Position numbers and translations under genes: made by a program. Source: Anaeroplasma bactoclasticum (GTDB lineage: Bacteria > Bacillota_I > Bacilli_A > Acholeplasmatales > Anaeroplasmataceae). Taken from it: DNA of 64,000 nucleotides. Under the pieces are notes generated by a model. That model saw nothing but the letters and a program-made list of their open reading frames with translations, made no database searches and was not told the origin of the DNA. Location of the stretch: assembly GCA_023663825.1 (NCBI GenBank), contig JAMPGQ010000001.1, positions 36,385 through 100,384 of the forward strand. Reading direction: 5' to 3'. Positions 35,501 through 50,500 of this stretch are shown here, piece by piece; the first letter of the stretch is position 1, and each line of letters starts with the position of its first letter.

Positions 35501-38500
35501 TTGTGGATTATTTAAATCTAGTACTCCCATAGATTCTAATGCGGCATCTAAATTGTTAATATTTTTCAAAGAAATACAATTATAAAAGCCATAATCTTGA
35601 ATTGTTTCTACCTTTTCAAACTCGACATTTTCAAGCTGACGTAAATCCATCATACCACCATAGCCGATGATATCTTCTTCTACGATAATTACCGTTCTAA
35701 GACTTGCAGGAACATAGAAGGTATATGTATAATCGTCTGTTGCAAACTCAGAAGTAATCTTATCTTCATCATCCACTAGATTTTCCATAAGAGGCTTGCC
35801 TGCATAGCGCTGAACAACCTCAATAGACTGATCATCAACACTTGCGATGTTTTCAGTAGTTCCCATACCATAAGGATGAGAATCTAATTTATAGAATGGA
35901 TTTTCAAATGCAGATTTTTGATCAATAGTTTCTCCAAAGATATATCCAAATAAAGTTTCTTTTGATGGAGTTTCTCCAGCTTTAAAATCATGATTTCCAA
36001 CAAAAGGAACCGTAATCTTAGCCAAACGATCACAAGAACCAAAGGCAGCATAGCCTATACTTCTTAAATTATTGGTCTTATTGTTTGTCGTATCCACTTC
36101 CTCTAGACTAACACAATCGAAGAACATATAATCCAATATGAATTCATTTTCGATTGTGATTTCTTCTAATTTGTGGCAAGATGCAAAGGCATAAACTCCA
36201 ACCTCTTCATTTGTAACACATTGTGGAATAACAACACTACCTAAATTAGAACATCTTGCAAACATATAATCGCCAATTAAAGAAGAGTTTATTGTAATAT
36301 CAGTCAAGGAATTACAATCAGCAAAGGCATGCGTACGAATTTCTGTTAGGCAAGCAGGAACAGTGATATGCTCTAAGCCATCACAATTTTCAAATTGATG
36401 TTCTCCAAGGAGATTATTTTCAATTGTGATACTCTTTAATCCATCACTACATGCAAAGGCCCATGGACAAATTTCTTTGTCTGTACTTGAAATCGTTAAA
36501 TTTACCATAGAATCATCATTCATAAATGCCATATAACCAATGTATTCTATAGTGCTTTCAAGAATAATTTCATTCTTTGCTTCTGTCTTGGAGTTCATTC
36601 GACTTAATCCATTTAGCTTAACTGTATGACGAATTTCTTCTTGTGAAGCATCTTGGCTATTTTCTGTCCATACCCAAGTCCTAGCATTCATATCATAGAA
36701 TGCATAATCATTAATAACTTCTACTGTATTGTTTGTAAAGTTAATCTCCTCAAGCATATCTGCATCCATAAATGCTCCATAACCAATTCGAGTTTCTTGA
36801 GTAATATTTACCTTTTTCAAACGAATAGGGAAATAAATTGGAACACATTCTTCTTGTTTTGGAATGGAATAGCTTGTACTTGATTTCGTAACGATATGAT
36901 CCTTATAAGATATATTAAATTCTGTTGGGGTAGGTTCATTTCCACTTGGCTTAATCTTTTGAAGAGCCTTAAAGAAATTACGCTCTGTATCATAATTTGT
37001 TGCAAGAGTCCAATACTCTAAATCTGTTTCTGGAGTAACGAAATCTGGATTTGTTGTAGAAAAAGAATTATGATATCTTTGAGTTAATAAAGAATTTATA
37101 ACTATGTTTGCAGACTCTCCTCCCTCAACACCTATAAAATATGTACCCGTAGGTAGACTGAAACGGAAATTAGTCGCAGTGGTAGTTAAAATGATTTCTT
37201 CACGATTTTCATTTCCAAACTTAATTCCTTCAGGAACAACTTTGTTTCCTTCTTCATCGAAAATAACTAAGCTTCCTAAGCCTTGAGCATTCCATTCAAG
37301 AAGCATATTTGAGTTAGGGGCTACTACAACCTTAATTCCATTTTCTGTAGTTGATGCATTTCCAACAAGCATTATAGCTCTAGTTTCAATACTATCTGTA
37401 TTCATCACATTAACCGTAACTCCTGGCAATGCATAGAATAAGTCATGGATTTGTTCTTCTTCTTGATAAGAAGATTTAACCTTAGTCATATCTAGTAAAA
37501 TTTCATCATAATCTACATATTTAATTTTACGGAAGTTTTCAATCATTTGAGAACCAAATAGATAACCAAAGGTTGCTTCACCTTGGTAATTTTCTTCATA
37601 ATCAAAATAATCATTACCAATACGTTCTCCTACAAATGGAATTGTTAATTCCTCTAAAGCTTCCATACCATTTAATATTGCATATTCTACCTCTTTTAAG
37701 GTATCTGGAAGCTTAAATTGACGAACAGTACGACAATTTTTGAAAGCATATTCGCCAATATTTACTAAGGAGCTATCTCCTTCAAAAATGATTTCTTGAA
37801 TTTCAAAGCAGTTTTCAAAGGCAAAGGATCCAATATCTGTTACACTTCCAGGAATGATAATTTGTTCTAGGCCTGTACAGCCAGAAAAAGCATAAGAATC
37901 AATTCCCTTAAGTGTTCCTTCCATAGGTAAATTTACATTTACTAAAGATACACAATTGTTAAATGCACCATAGCCTACAAGTACTTCTACTGTTAAAGTA
38001 ACCTCTCTTAAGCCCTTAGGTAAATACTTCGTGATTGTATTTGAGTTAGCAGAAATTCTTTGATCAGCACGATAGCTATTCAAATAACGATTTGAACCAA
38101 AGATATATCCAAATAAAGCTTCCTCACTATTATTATTTCCAACCTCATTTCCTGCAAATGGAAGAGATAATTCCTCAAGCATTGATACACCTGCAAAAGC
38201 AGCATTACCAATATAAGTTACGGAATCAGGAATGTTTAAATGAACAATACGCTGTAAATCCTTAAATGCATCAGCTTCAATACGAGTTAAACAGCTCAAA
38301 TTATTTGCATCAACAACGAAGGTTAATCCTTGATTTCCATCAACCTCATTAACATTGAAGCAGCCTTCAAAAGCAGAATCACGGATTAGCTCTACATTTT
38401 TTGGAATTGTAATTTCAGTGAAGGACTCACAATGATAGAAGGTTGTCTGTTCAATTGTCTTAAACTCCTTGCTTGTAGGTAAATCCACATTAAGAAGTTC

Positions 38501-41500
38501 TTTACAATTATAGAATGCAGAATAACCAATTGTTGTAATTTCTGGATTCAAGCTAACATGAGTTAAGCTAGAATTTGTTGTATTGAAATAGAACATTTCA
38601 ATACCTACAATTTTATTTTGAATTATAGCCTGATATAAGCCTTGGGTTTCTGCAAAGACTCTATTTCCAACCATACCTGTACCAGAAGCTACACTCTCAG
38701 GAATAACTACCTCATATAGAGTGTCATCATGCTCAAACATGCTGTTACCAAGAATAACTAAGCCTTCTTCTAGATACAAGTGACCATGATAATTACTATT
38801 ATATGGATGGCCTATTAGAGTAACGCCATTTTCTAATTCTATATCCGTAACAAGTCTATCAGGATTACCAAGCATATCACAATCTGCAAATACATAGTTT
38901 CCAACAATTTGCATACCCTTATTTACTTCTACATAAATAAGCTCATCATTATCAAAGAACATATAATTACCAAAGGTATAGTTCTTAATATCATCTAAAT
39001 CAATGTATACTAATCCATTATAAGCAAACGCATAATCCCCAATTAAGACAATCTCACTTGGGATTTCAATATGTGGAAGCGTAGACTTCACAAGTGGCGC
39101 ACCTGCAAAGGAATATGTACCAATCTCAGTTAATACGCCTTGAGCACCTAAATCAATCCACTGTAATGCCGTCGTAATTTCAAATGCATGATGTCCAATT
39201 CGATTTAGACAGGAACGTAAAGGTTCTTCTGCTAAAGCGTATCCAGAACGATCACCAGGTAAATATACATTAATCAAATGATTATTATTGTAGAATGCAT
39301 AATCATCAATAAATTCAAGATCAGAGGACTTAGACAAATCCACATTCTCTAAGGATTCAAAATTAATACATGCATTCTTTTGTATACGATATGCATTATA
39401 TACATATAAATTTTTCAAAGAACGAGGAATTGTATAAGCACGTAAATTATCTTTTTCAATAGAAATTATGCCAAATTCATCTACAGTTGCTGTAGGATCA
39501 TTCACAATATCATAGAAATACTTGAATTTATTAAATTCATTATAAACATCTTCAAGATAGACAACATCACCCTTCTTATCATAAGTAATAAAGTCAGGAT
39601 CTTGCTTTGTTATCAAACCAAAGAAATAACCGAGCTCCTCTATAGATGGATCTCTATAGGTATCACCAATAAATGGAATAGATAATGTCTCTAAATGCTT
39701 TGCACCATGTAAAATATATTTACCAAACGTTTCAACCTCATCTAAAACATATAATGAAGTAATTGTAAACATATTTCTAAATGCATAATCACCAATTCGT
39801 TCTAGCTTTGAAGGTAAAATCAAATATGGTAATGTATGACAATTTTCAAAAGCATAAGCATCGATACTAATAATTTCATCAGGTAATCTACCTGTTGAAC
39901 TTTCCGCATCTGTAATTGCGGCAACTGTATTTACATAATCTGCATTAATAATTTCGTCTGGTAAACTAAGATTACCTTCTGGATTTTCAATACGATAACC
40001 ATCTGGATTATAATGCGTCTTAAAGGATACAAGACGAGTACAATTACGGAATGCGCGTTCGAAAATATAACGAACATTTCCTACAACTTCTATTCTTTCA
40101 ATATAGCTACAGTTTTCAAAGGCACCTGCAGGAATATTGTTTTGAGTTACTGCATTAATTTTTACACTCTTTAAGGATTTAGGAAGGTGATATTGTAATG
40201 CAGGAGCATTTACATCATATCTTTGTTCTGCAACATAATCCTTACCTGTTCCATAAGGAATAGTACCAAAAATAACACCAAATAAGGATTCTGCCTTATC
40301 TCCACTCGGAGAAACTCCAATATAAGGAATTTCTAGGTATTCTAAGGAACCACAAAGATTAAAGGTTTCAGGAAGTAATGTACGTATAGCAATCGGAATA
40401 ATCATTTCCTTTAAGCTTGCACAATTATAGAAAGCATAATTTAAAACTTCCTTAATCGTATTTTCTGGTAAAACAATATGCTCTACATCTACACAATTAG
40501 AGAATGCACCACGAGCAATTACCGTTTCCTTCTCAATGATAACCTCTTTTAGATTTCTTGGAATCCAGTTTGTGTTCACAGTCGTATCTAAGCTTGCATA
40601 GCTTTGAGCAGATGGATAGAAATGATCATACTCTCCATTTGCATCCTTATGAGCTAATATTACTTCTGTTTCCTTGCGTTCAACCACTTCTTCAGAATCC
40701 ATCGCATGTATTTCATAGCTATATGTAGGATCTAGTAAAGTATCTTGAGTTCCAAAAATCCAACCAAATACATCATCCTCATGGAAGAAGTCTCCAACAC
40801 TTGAACCAACAAATGGTATCGTTGTTGTCTTTAAGAATTCACATGCTTTAATAGCTCCATGACCAATATATTCTAAAGAAATTGGGAACAACAATTCTTC
40901 TATCTTTGTTTCCTGGAAGGCATAATCACCAATATAGGTTAAAATATCCATTTGTCCTTCAGCTTTACGAAGATTAATATCTGTGATTTCAACACACTTT
41001 GCAAAAGCGCCATCATAAATTGCTTCGTAATTTGACAAATCTAGCTCTGTAATTCTTCGAACCTGATAGAACATATATTTAGGAATATAGTCCGTTGTAA
41101 CATCAAATGCCTTAACCCCAAATTCTTCCTTATCTCCATTAGAATTGATACGATAAGAATAACAATATTCAAATATACCTGTTGTTTCAATTCCATCTAT
41201 GTATTCTGCATTATCAGAAACTACAATCGTAGGAGTTCCATCTTTACTATTATAAGTATCTAATAGTTGATTGTGGGAGAACATATAGCTACTTAAAAGA
41301 TAAGAATCATTAGTAACATTTGTCATAGAAATATTATAAGCAAAGGCCCAAGCGCCTATAAAAGTAACACTTGCTGGAATGTATAGCTCATCTAGAGATT
41401 TCCAGTACATAAATGCACCTTCACCTATAGAAGTTGGATTTTGGAGATCTAGAGTTGTAATAGTATTAATATACTTTTCTACTCTAGGAGCATCTAGATT

Positions 41501-44500
41501 AAAATCATATCCACCTAATATTGCAGCACTTTGTCTTGTATTTAAGCTGAAAGCATAATCCCCAATGGTTTGAATGCTAGTAGGAAGGATAGCCACACCT
41601 CCTTGAACTGTAGATCCATAAATACTTATAAAGTCTAAGGAATAATCGTTATAGAAAGCATAATCCTTAATATCTACAATTTTCGGATCTAAAACAAGGT
41701 CTGTCAAGGCTTCTAAATTCATTGCAGCGCCATAGCCAATAACCGTATCATCATAAACCGTTAAGCTTGTGATATTCTTTGGCATTTGATAAACGTATCC
41801 TGCATCCTTTGAATGATTTTGTTCAATAGAATTCATATCAGATGATGGAATCAAGGTGTAGGATAATTCAGATAAATCATTCGTAAATGTAATTGTATAA
41901 ATGATACTACCATCTTCATTACTACTGCTACTAATTTCATATGTTCCACCATATAGATCTGTTTGATGTACGCCATAATTAGAAAGATAATCTTCTATAT
42001 CGGCTCTTGTAGTATAAACAAAATCTGAAGAAACAGCACGAGTTGAGGCAGTAGGTAAACTATATTTATAATAGATTTCTGTACCGAATAGCCAGCCTAA
42101 AACAGACTCTAAATCTGTTCGTTCCTCACTATAGCGAGAAGCGCCAATGAAAGGAATATCATATTTGCGAATATTTCTACATCCTGCAAAAGCATTTGCT
42201 TCTACTCTTTCAATCGTTTTTGGTAATACTAAATGAACAATATTTGGATTTAAAGCAAAGGCGTAAGAATCTATTTTATAAATAGACGGCTTGAAATGGA
42301 AGTTATTTTCTGAGGTAGCATCATCAAAATGATTTAAACCTACACAGTTATAGAATGCTCCAACAGAAATTTCTTCAACATCACCAGTTAAGGAAACTGT
42401 GGTTAAGCTATAATTTCTAGCAAACATATATTTACCTAAAATAGTTCCCTTAATTTGTACTTCTAAAGTATTTGTAGAATCCGCAAAAGCATTATCCCCA
42501 ATCGTTGTCAAAGCCTCTGGTGTTATAATCTTTCCTGTAATACCTACATTATAACGGAAGGCATCAACACCAAGTATGCTTAAGTTTGTAGGCAATTCTA
42601 TAAGACTTCCGTTAAAGTTTGGAACAGATAAAGGATTGTATATAAATACATTCTTTAGGTTTTGTGCATTATAGAATGCTCTATCTTGAATTTCGACAAC
42701 ACCTAAGCCCTCTACAGATTCACTATCTGTATCATTGAGCACAACATTTTCTAAGCTACCAATTTGCATAAATGCACCATAGCTAACTAATGTCTCATCA
42801 AAAATTGTAATAGTTTCTAAATGTGCAGGGAACTTATAAACCACCTTATCAGTTGGATTATAATAGGAACGTACATCAGTATAATCATTAGCTAAAACAA
42901 AATCAAATTGCTTAATGTCATCTAGGAGTGTAATATCCGTATTAATTACCTTACTATGATCTTCTTCATCACGTACACATTTTGTAGCCTTAAAGGTAAT
43001 CTTAATATGAATTGTTCCTTCTTCATCAGTAGTTTCTACTATTGTTGCAACTACATTAATCCACTCACGATAGTTATTTGCTTCATCATAGGTAGAAAGG
43101 CTACGAGTTCTAGTAGCATTTCCTGTAACATAATCCTTTGGATTAGAATATGTAAAGTGAATTAAGGACTCACTCGTTCCATAAACATACGTTCTTGCAT
43201 GTTCATCTACATATGCATTTATCGTATCATATATATCATTTATCTGATTTTCATCTACTAAATTTTGACCATAGAAAATCGTACTATGACTTTCCTCATC
43301 TTCAGTTTTATAGAAGGTAGATGGTCCATAAATCCAACCAAACAAGCCTTCAATATCAGTACTTCCTCGTTCACTACCAATAAATGGAAGTGTAGCACTC
43401 TTCATATTAGAACAGCCTGTAAAGGCACCTTTTTCTATACGCTTTACTGTTATAGGTAAAATTAGATGCGTAAAGCTACGGTTTAAAGCAAAAGCATAGC
43501 TTTGAATCAATTCCACAGTGTCTGGTAATATGATTTCATCAATGCCGTCAGCATCATCAAAATCGTTCATTTGAATCAAATTGAAACAACGGTAGAAGGC
43601 CCCAACTGGAATAGTTTCAACCTCTCCAAGCTCAACAGTCTTAAGCTCATAATCACTATAGAACATATATGCGCCTAGCATTGTACCTTTAATTTCTGCC
43701 TTAACTAAGGAGTCGCAGTCTGCAAAGGCATAATCACCCACAGAAACTAAGGAGATAGGTGTCTCAAGATTTTTAATACCACGACAATATCTAAAGGATT
43801 CATAGCCAATCGTTGAAACACTTGAAGGTAAAGTAACCTTTATATTATCCTCATCTACTTCTACAGTATCATCCTCAGGATTTCTCATTGTAGAAAGATT
43901 TGTACAATAATAGAAGCAACCATCTGGTATAATTTCCGTTTCATTAGAAATTTCTATTGTAGCAAATTGAGGATCAAAGGCAAACATATATTTTCCTAAA
44001 ATATTTCCTAAAACTAAAGCATATTCAAGCTTTGTATTATAAGCAAATACATACTCACCCATAATCGTATCTGGATCAACGCCTTCCTTAGTACTAATAG
44101 CCTCAGGAAGAACAACATTTTGTAAAGAATTACAATAGTTAAACGCATAAGATTCAACACGACTAACTGTTTCAGGAATATATAAATAATTGTCCTCATC
44201 TACTGTTTTAGTTAATGCACCATCTGCTGCAAATACAGAATAGCTCATCTTCACTAAACTTGTACAATGATCAAATGCGCCTTGGTTAATATAAGCTAAT
44301 GCGCCATTTGCATGAACAGTCTCTAATCCTGTATCATTATAGAACATATAGTTTCCAATTGCAGGTCCATTGATAACAACATCCATAATTTTTGGACAGT
44401 TGGCAAATACATATACACCTACACGACCAATACCATCTCCATGAAGATCCTCATAGCCTGAGCCTTCTGGGAAGGCAGTACCTAAATATTGAGGTAAAAT

Positions 44501-47500
44501 AAGTGGTCCTGGTTCTACTATATCCAAACCTTGAGAGCTACCTACAAGATTAGGACACTCTGCAAAGGCATAATCCCCAATCTCACGTAATTCATAAGGT
44601 AAATCTAAAATTTGCAAATCATCACAACCAAAGAAGGCTCTTTCATGAATAATATAGATGGAAGAAGCAAAGTATGCATCTGTCATATCATCATTTTCTA
44701 AGAAGGCATGAACACCGATTTCACGAATAGAATCCTTACTATGATCATAAGCTAAATAGTTATGCAAATCCATAATATTAAATCTACAATTATAAAATGC
44801 ATATTCATCAATGACTGTCAATTCTCCACAGCCTCTTACAGAAAATCCTCGATCAAAATAATCAAATGATTGATATTCTTTTGTATTTGGATTATAAATC
44901 AAGAAATCTAATGGATCTAATCCATCAGCAAGCATTTCACCAGCTGTATGCTTAGTTGCAAGACGAATACACTGATAGAAGGCTCCAACAGGAATGATTG
45001 TTGCTGTAATAGGAATTTGTACGCCAAGTAAATTAATACAGTCCTTAAACATATAAATACCAAGCTCTTCGCATCTTAAATCTACACTAGTTAATCCACT
45101 TTGATATGCAAAAACACTTTGTCCAATCTTAGCTGTATTGCTAGATTCAATAACTACTTTAGATACTTTAGTAGGATTTGCTATAGTGTTAACAAAAGCA
45201 TAAGGTGTAAAGGAGAATGCATAATCTTGAATTTCAGTTGTCGTATCTAAAATACGGATAATTGTCTTTCCCTTTTCTAATTCTTCTTCTGTTGAATTAA
45301 AGTATTTTAGATTGTTACAATTATAGAATGCATATTGAGATATTACTGAAATAGCACTTGGAGCAACCTGATCAAAACGTTCTAAGGCACCACAGCTTCT
45401 AAAAATATAGTTATTCAAAACGCTAGATGCATAGGAAACTGTCTTTAAGTACTCTGAATCCTCAAATGCAAACTCACCAACATTCACAACTGATTCAGGG
45501 ACACTAAGCTCACTTACATAAGAGCCCTTTGTTACATATCTTCCAATCGTTTCAACAGTTTCAGGAATAACTAAAGAGTATCCATCTACAATCTCACCTT
45601 TTGAATTCTTAAAGCTTTCATCTTCATTTAAGGTTAAGCCAAAACGAGCTCTATAGAACGCAAAATCATCAATAGTTTTTAAATTTGGAGAAGCTGCAAT
45701 ATCAATATGTTCAATATTGGTATATGCAAACGCTCCTGTATAAATCTTTGAAGAATCCGTAACAACAACAGATCTTAGCTTCTTTGGAATCCAACGTGTA
45801 GTTGCTTTAGTTGGTTCCCAGCTTGGATTAGTATAGACCATATCTATTTCTTTATAAACATCCTTTGGTAAATCCCCAGATCCATAATGTGTATTCAAAA
45901 TAGAATATACCTTTTGCGTCATCGTATTATTTGCTAAAGCAGTTGGTTGAGCTACTGAATATTCTCCTCCACGTGATAAGGAAACATAAGCGCTATCAAG
46001 CATATAATAACGGTATGTGTAATCATAGCTATATCCATAAAAAGAATTATAAACATAGTTTCCATGCTCAGAAGTATAGAACATAAAGGATAAAATGTTA
46101 TTAGAAGCAGTTGATTCTTCTCTAGAATTTCCTACGAAAGGTACAGAAAGAGTCTCTAAATTATCACATCCTCCAAACACATTTACACCCATAGAATCTA
46201 CATTGTCAGGAACAATCATATCTACTAAAGAGTAACATTCATAGAAGGCATCTGCAGAAATAGTTTTTACTGTAGAAGGAATGATAAATCTATAGGAATC
46301 CTCTGCTAAAGAAGATATCAGGTTATTACAAGAATGGAAAGCACCTGTGCCAATAGAAGTAACACCCTCATTAATTACGATTTTCTTTACATTAAAGAAT
46401 CTTAAGAATGCATAGTTTGCAATTAAAGTCTCATTCGTAACATAAATTTCTCGTAAAAAGTAAGGAATATACGCATCATGAACATGTGATGTTCCATCTG
46501 CATAATAGGTTCTTGTGTTATTTGCAGAATTTCGATAATTACCATCATATAAATAGAAATGATAATGAAGTGTTGCGTATGCATAGCTTGCCGTACTATA
46601 GGCTTTTGTTGAACTATTAATAGAATTAATATTATATGGCAAAGAAATTCTTTCTCCACCTACTTGGTCACCCTGCTGATATCCAATAAAAGGAATTGTA
46701 AGAACCTCAAGGTTATAACAAGCGGCAAATGTACTAACTCCCATTGTCCTTAAAGAAGCATCTTCGATATAAATATTTTGAATAGCCTCATTTCCATAGA
46801 ACGCAAAGCTGCCAATACTTTCAACTGTATTTGGAACATATATTGTATTATGATAAGCATCTACACCAAAATCATTGACTAAAGCCTTCGTATTATAGAA
46901 TGCAAAATCTCCTATTGAAACAAGGCCTAATGCTTGCGTATCCTCATCTGCTTTAGGTAAGAAAATATTTTTTACTTGACTACATTCAGCAAACATCTCA
47001 TTCGCAACAATTGTAAGCTTTTCAATATAAATCTTTGTGCCATCCTCATTGACTAAGGCAGTATCCCCTCTAAACATACCTATACCTGAAATTTCTCCAA
47101 GCATCGTGATTTGTTCAATATTTGTACAATTTCTAAATACATAAGACCCAATCGTAGTTAAGCCCTCTGGCGTTTTTACAGATCGAATATTAATATCGTT
47201 TAAGAAGGCATTAGAACCAATCGTAGTTAAGCTCTTAGGTAAAATGATATCTGCTTTACCTGTAGCGATAATTGAAGTTACTTCTTTTTCATCAACTATC
47301 GATGTTACCGTATTAGAGCCCGCTAAATACTTACAATCTCTAAATGCATAATCTCCAATATAAACAATTTGAATTTGTTCTCCTTCAGGATTCTTAAATG
47401 GATAAATTAGAATAGTATCCCCGTCAAATGCATAATTTCCTATAGATGTAATCAAGGAATCAAAAACCGTAGTAGAAGGATCAAATACACCTGCTATATA

Positions 47501-50500
47501 GGCACCTGCTGCAAAATCCTTTAAAGAAGTATTGTGATAGAATGCATAATCCTCAATAAGCTCTGCTGAAGAAATTGTTGCATCAGCAAGCTCTGTACAG
47601 CCATAGAAAGCATATGCCTTAACATTTATTAAATAAGGAAGGAATATAGTCTTAAGATGCGTATCATTCATACACATTCTTTCCATAATAACCCTACTTC
47701 TGCTATCTAATAGCATCAAGTGTGCGACATTCTCTAAAATACCCTTATATTCTGTAGATGCTGCAGTATAAGGATGCTCGTATGGCATATTAGTTACCTT
47801 ATCATAGATATAAAATTCACTAATTGTTGGCGTATTATAGAATGCACCTTCTCCAAGTGTCACTAAACCATTTGGTAAGTGAATAATTGCATCATTAGCA
47901 CCCTCCCCAATTCTTGCAATATTAGCAAAAGCATAAAAGCCAATTGAGTTAATTAAAGAATTCTTAGCAGAATCTAAGGATAATGGATATGTAAATTTAT
48001 CGGCACCATAGAAAGCATAATTTCCTATAGATGTTATTTGATGTTCAAATAGATTGATTTGATCAACCATCGTCAAGTGAAGTGCCTCTAAAGAATCACA
48101 TTCGTAGAATGCGTAATTTGGAATTTCAGTAATATAATCTAAAACCACATCACTTAGCTTTGTACAACCATAGAACATATAATTATTGATTGCAGGGCTA
48201 TTAGAAACAAACTTAATTAAGTTCTTATTATTACGGAAAGCATATTCTCCAATTTCTTCTAAGGAAGCAGGAAGAAACATTTCTAATAAGCCTGTTCCAT
48301 CAAATGCATTATCTCCAATAGTACGAATTGCACCAGTTCCAAAGCGCACTTCTCCCGTAGCATAGACATCTGGCATACCTAAAGCATTCTCAGCCTCACT
48401 ATCTAATCCAAATGGTAAAACAATCTTTTGAATCATAGACATATTTCTAAAGGCATCCTTAGCAATTGTATCAGTGTCTGTAATAATTACTGTTCTTAAA
48501 TTTGTTGGTACATAAACTCTACTATCCGCACCATAGCTAGAAAAAGTAACGTTATTTAATGGGAAGGTAACTGCAGTAGCACCCCAACGATCATCCCTAC
48601 TATAATAGTCATTATTATCCTGAACAAAATACCAACCAAAGGTTGCATTTAAGCCATTGTTTCCTGTAGAAACAGTCTCAGGATTTCTACTAACACCTAC
48701 GAATGGTAAAGTAATTTTTTCAAAGCCTGAATTCAAGAAAGCATCTATGCCAATATAATCTACACTATTAGGAATTATAATATCCTTAATTAAATGTAAA
48801 GTCATAAGACCCATAGACTCTATTCTCTTCAAGCTATCACTAAACCTAGCCTGACCTACTTCTACCTCGATGATATTATGATTAGTAGTATCCCAAACAC
48901 CAATTTTCTTAATATCAGTAGAGCGGTTAAAGCCATTATTATCAATATTGGTAAGCTTATCAGAAAGATAAACCTCAGTTAATCTAGCGCCTAAGTGAGC
49001 TAATGCAGAATAGGTAATACGAGTATCTTGTGTTACAACAAGCTTAAAGCTGATAGGAACATAACGAGTTGGAGTCCAGCCATAATAGTTACTACCAGTA
49101 GCAGCTGGGTCCCATGTTGTATTTCCACCCGTATAAGAAGAAATATAGCGTTTATAATAAGTTGAAACACTTCCTTTATACTCTTCATCTCCAGCAAAAT
49201 GATAGCCTATCGTTTGTTGATATCTTTTCCCATCAACAATCGTTCCACCATTTATGCCTATAAATGGAGTTTGGAAATACTCAATATTTAAACACCAGCG
49301 ATATGCTGCCTCACCTAAAGTCGTAATTGAATCAGGAATAATTACACGCTTTAAGCTAGTACAATATGCAAACATATTATTTGCTTGAGTACCTGTAGCA
49401 TTTGGCATATAACAATATTCCATACCAGAACAATCATTGAACGCATACTCCGCTTTGGAAATATTAGAAACACCCAAATATCCTCGTTTTAAACCATTTG
49501 CATTAGAAAATGCATAATTATAGATATACGTTATATTCTCATCTATATATAAGCTATAGAAGTCAATCATAGTATCAAGACATTCGATTTGACTAAGTGG
49601 TGTATTTTGATTTGGCATTGTATAGGTATTATCCTTATATATATACATACCATTTGCAACATCACTCAGTTGTGAAGGTAATATGCAATCTATTATGACA
49701 TCAGATTCATCATAGACAATATCAAAGATAGCATTTGGATCATCATAGAAGGATAAATCCTGTGCAATGACGATATTTGTAAGCATTGTAAAGTTAGAAA
49801 AAGCACCATAGCCAACAACAGTTTCATCTGTGATGTATACCTGTTTTAAAGTGGCAGGAACATATACATTTCGGTATAACGCTGTATTTCCACTATATCC
49901 ATAAATTTGCTGTACCTCTACTGCACCAGCAAAGCTAGAATTTGCCTCACTAGTCAAACCAAAAATCCAACCAAATAAATCCTGTGGCTTCCCTGAGTTT
50001 CCACGAGTATTCCCAATAAAAGGTAAAATTAAAATTTCTAGGGAGGCACATTGCTTGAAGGCCGCTTCCTCAATTTGAGTTACAGACTCAGGAATTGCAA
50101 CATAGCGTAAATTTGTACAATTCTCAAAGGTTGCAGATTCAATATTTGTAACGCCATAAGGAATAACAACAGAAAGTAAGCTAATACAGTTACTAAACAT
50201 CTTTACACCTAAAGCATCATTTTCTAAATACAAGGTATGAAGAGCTGTACAATATGCAAACACATAGCTTCCAATCAAATCTCGATTGACAGAGGATGGT
50301 ACTGTGATAGTAGGTAATGACTCACAATGATAGAAAGAATAACTTCCTAATGCCTCAACACCTTGTGGAATTGCAAGATGAATAACATTTTTACAATATG
50401 CAAACGCATAATCTCCGATTTCTATAATTTGACTTGGAATTAAAGCGGTATCCAAATTAATACAATTATAGAAAGCGTAATCTCCAATCTTAGTCAATTT

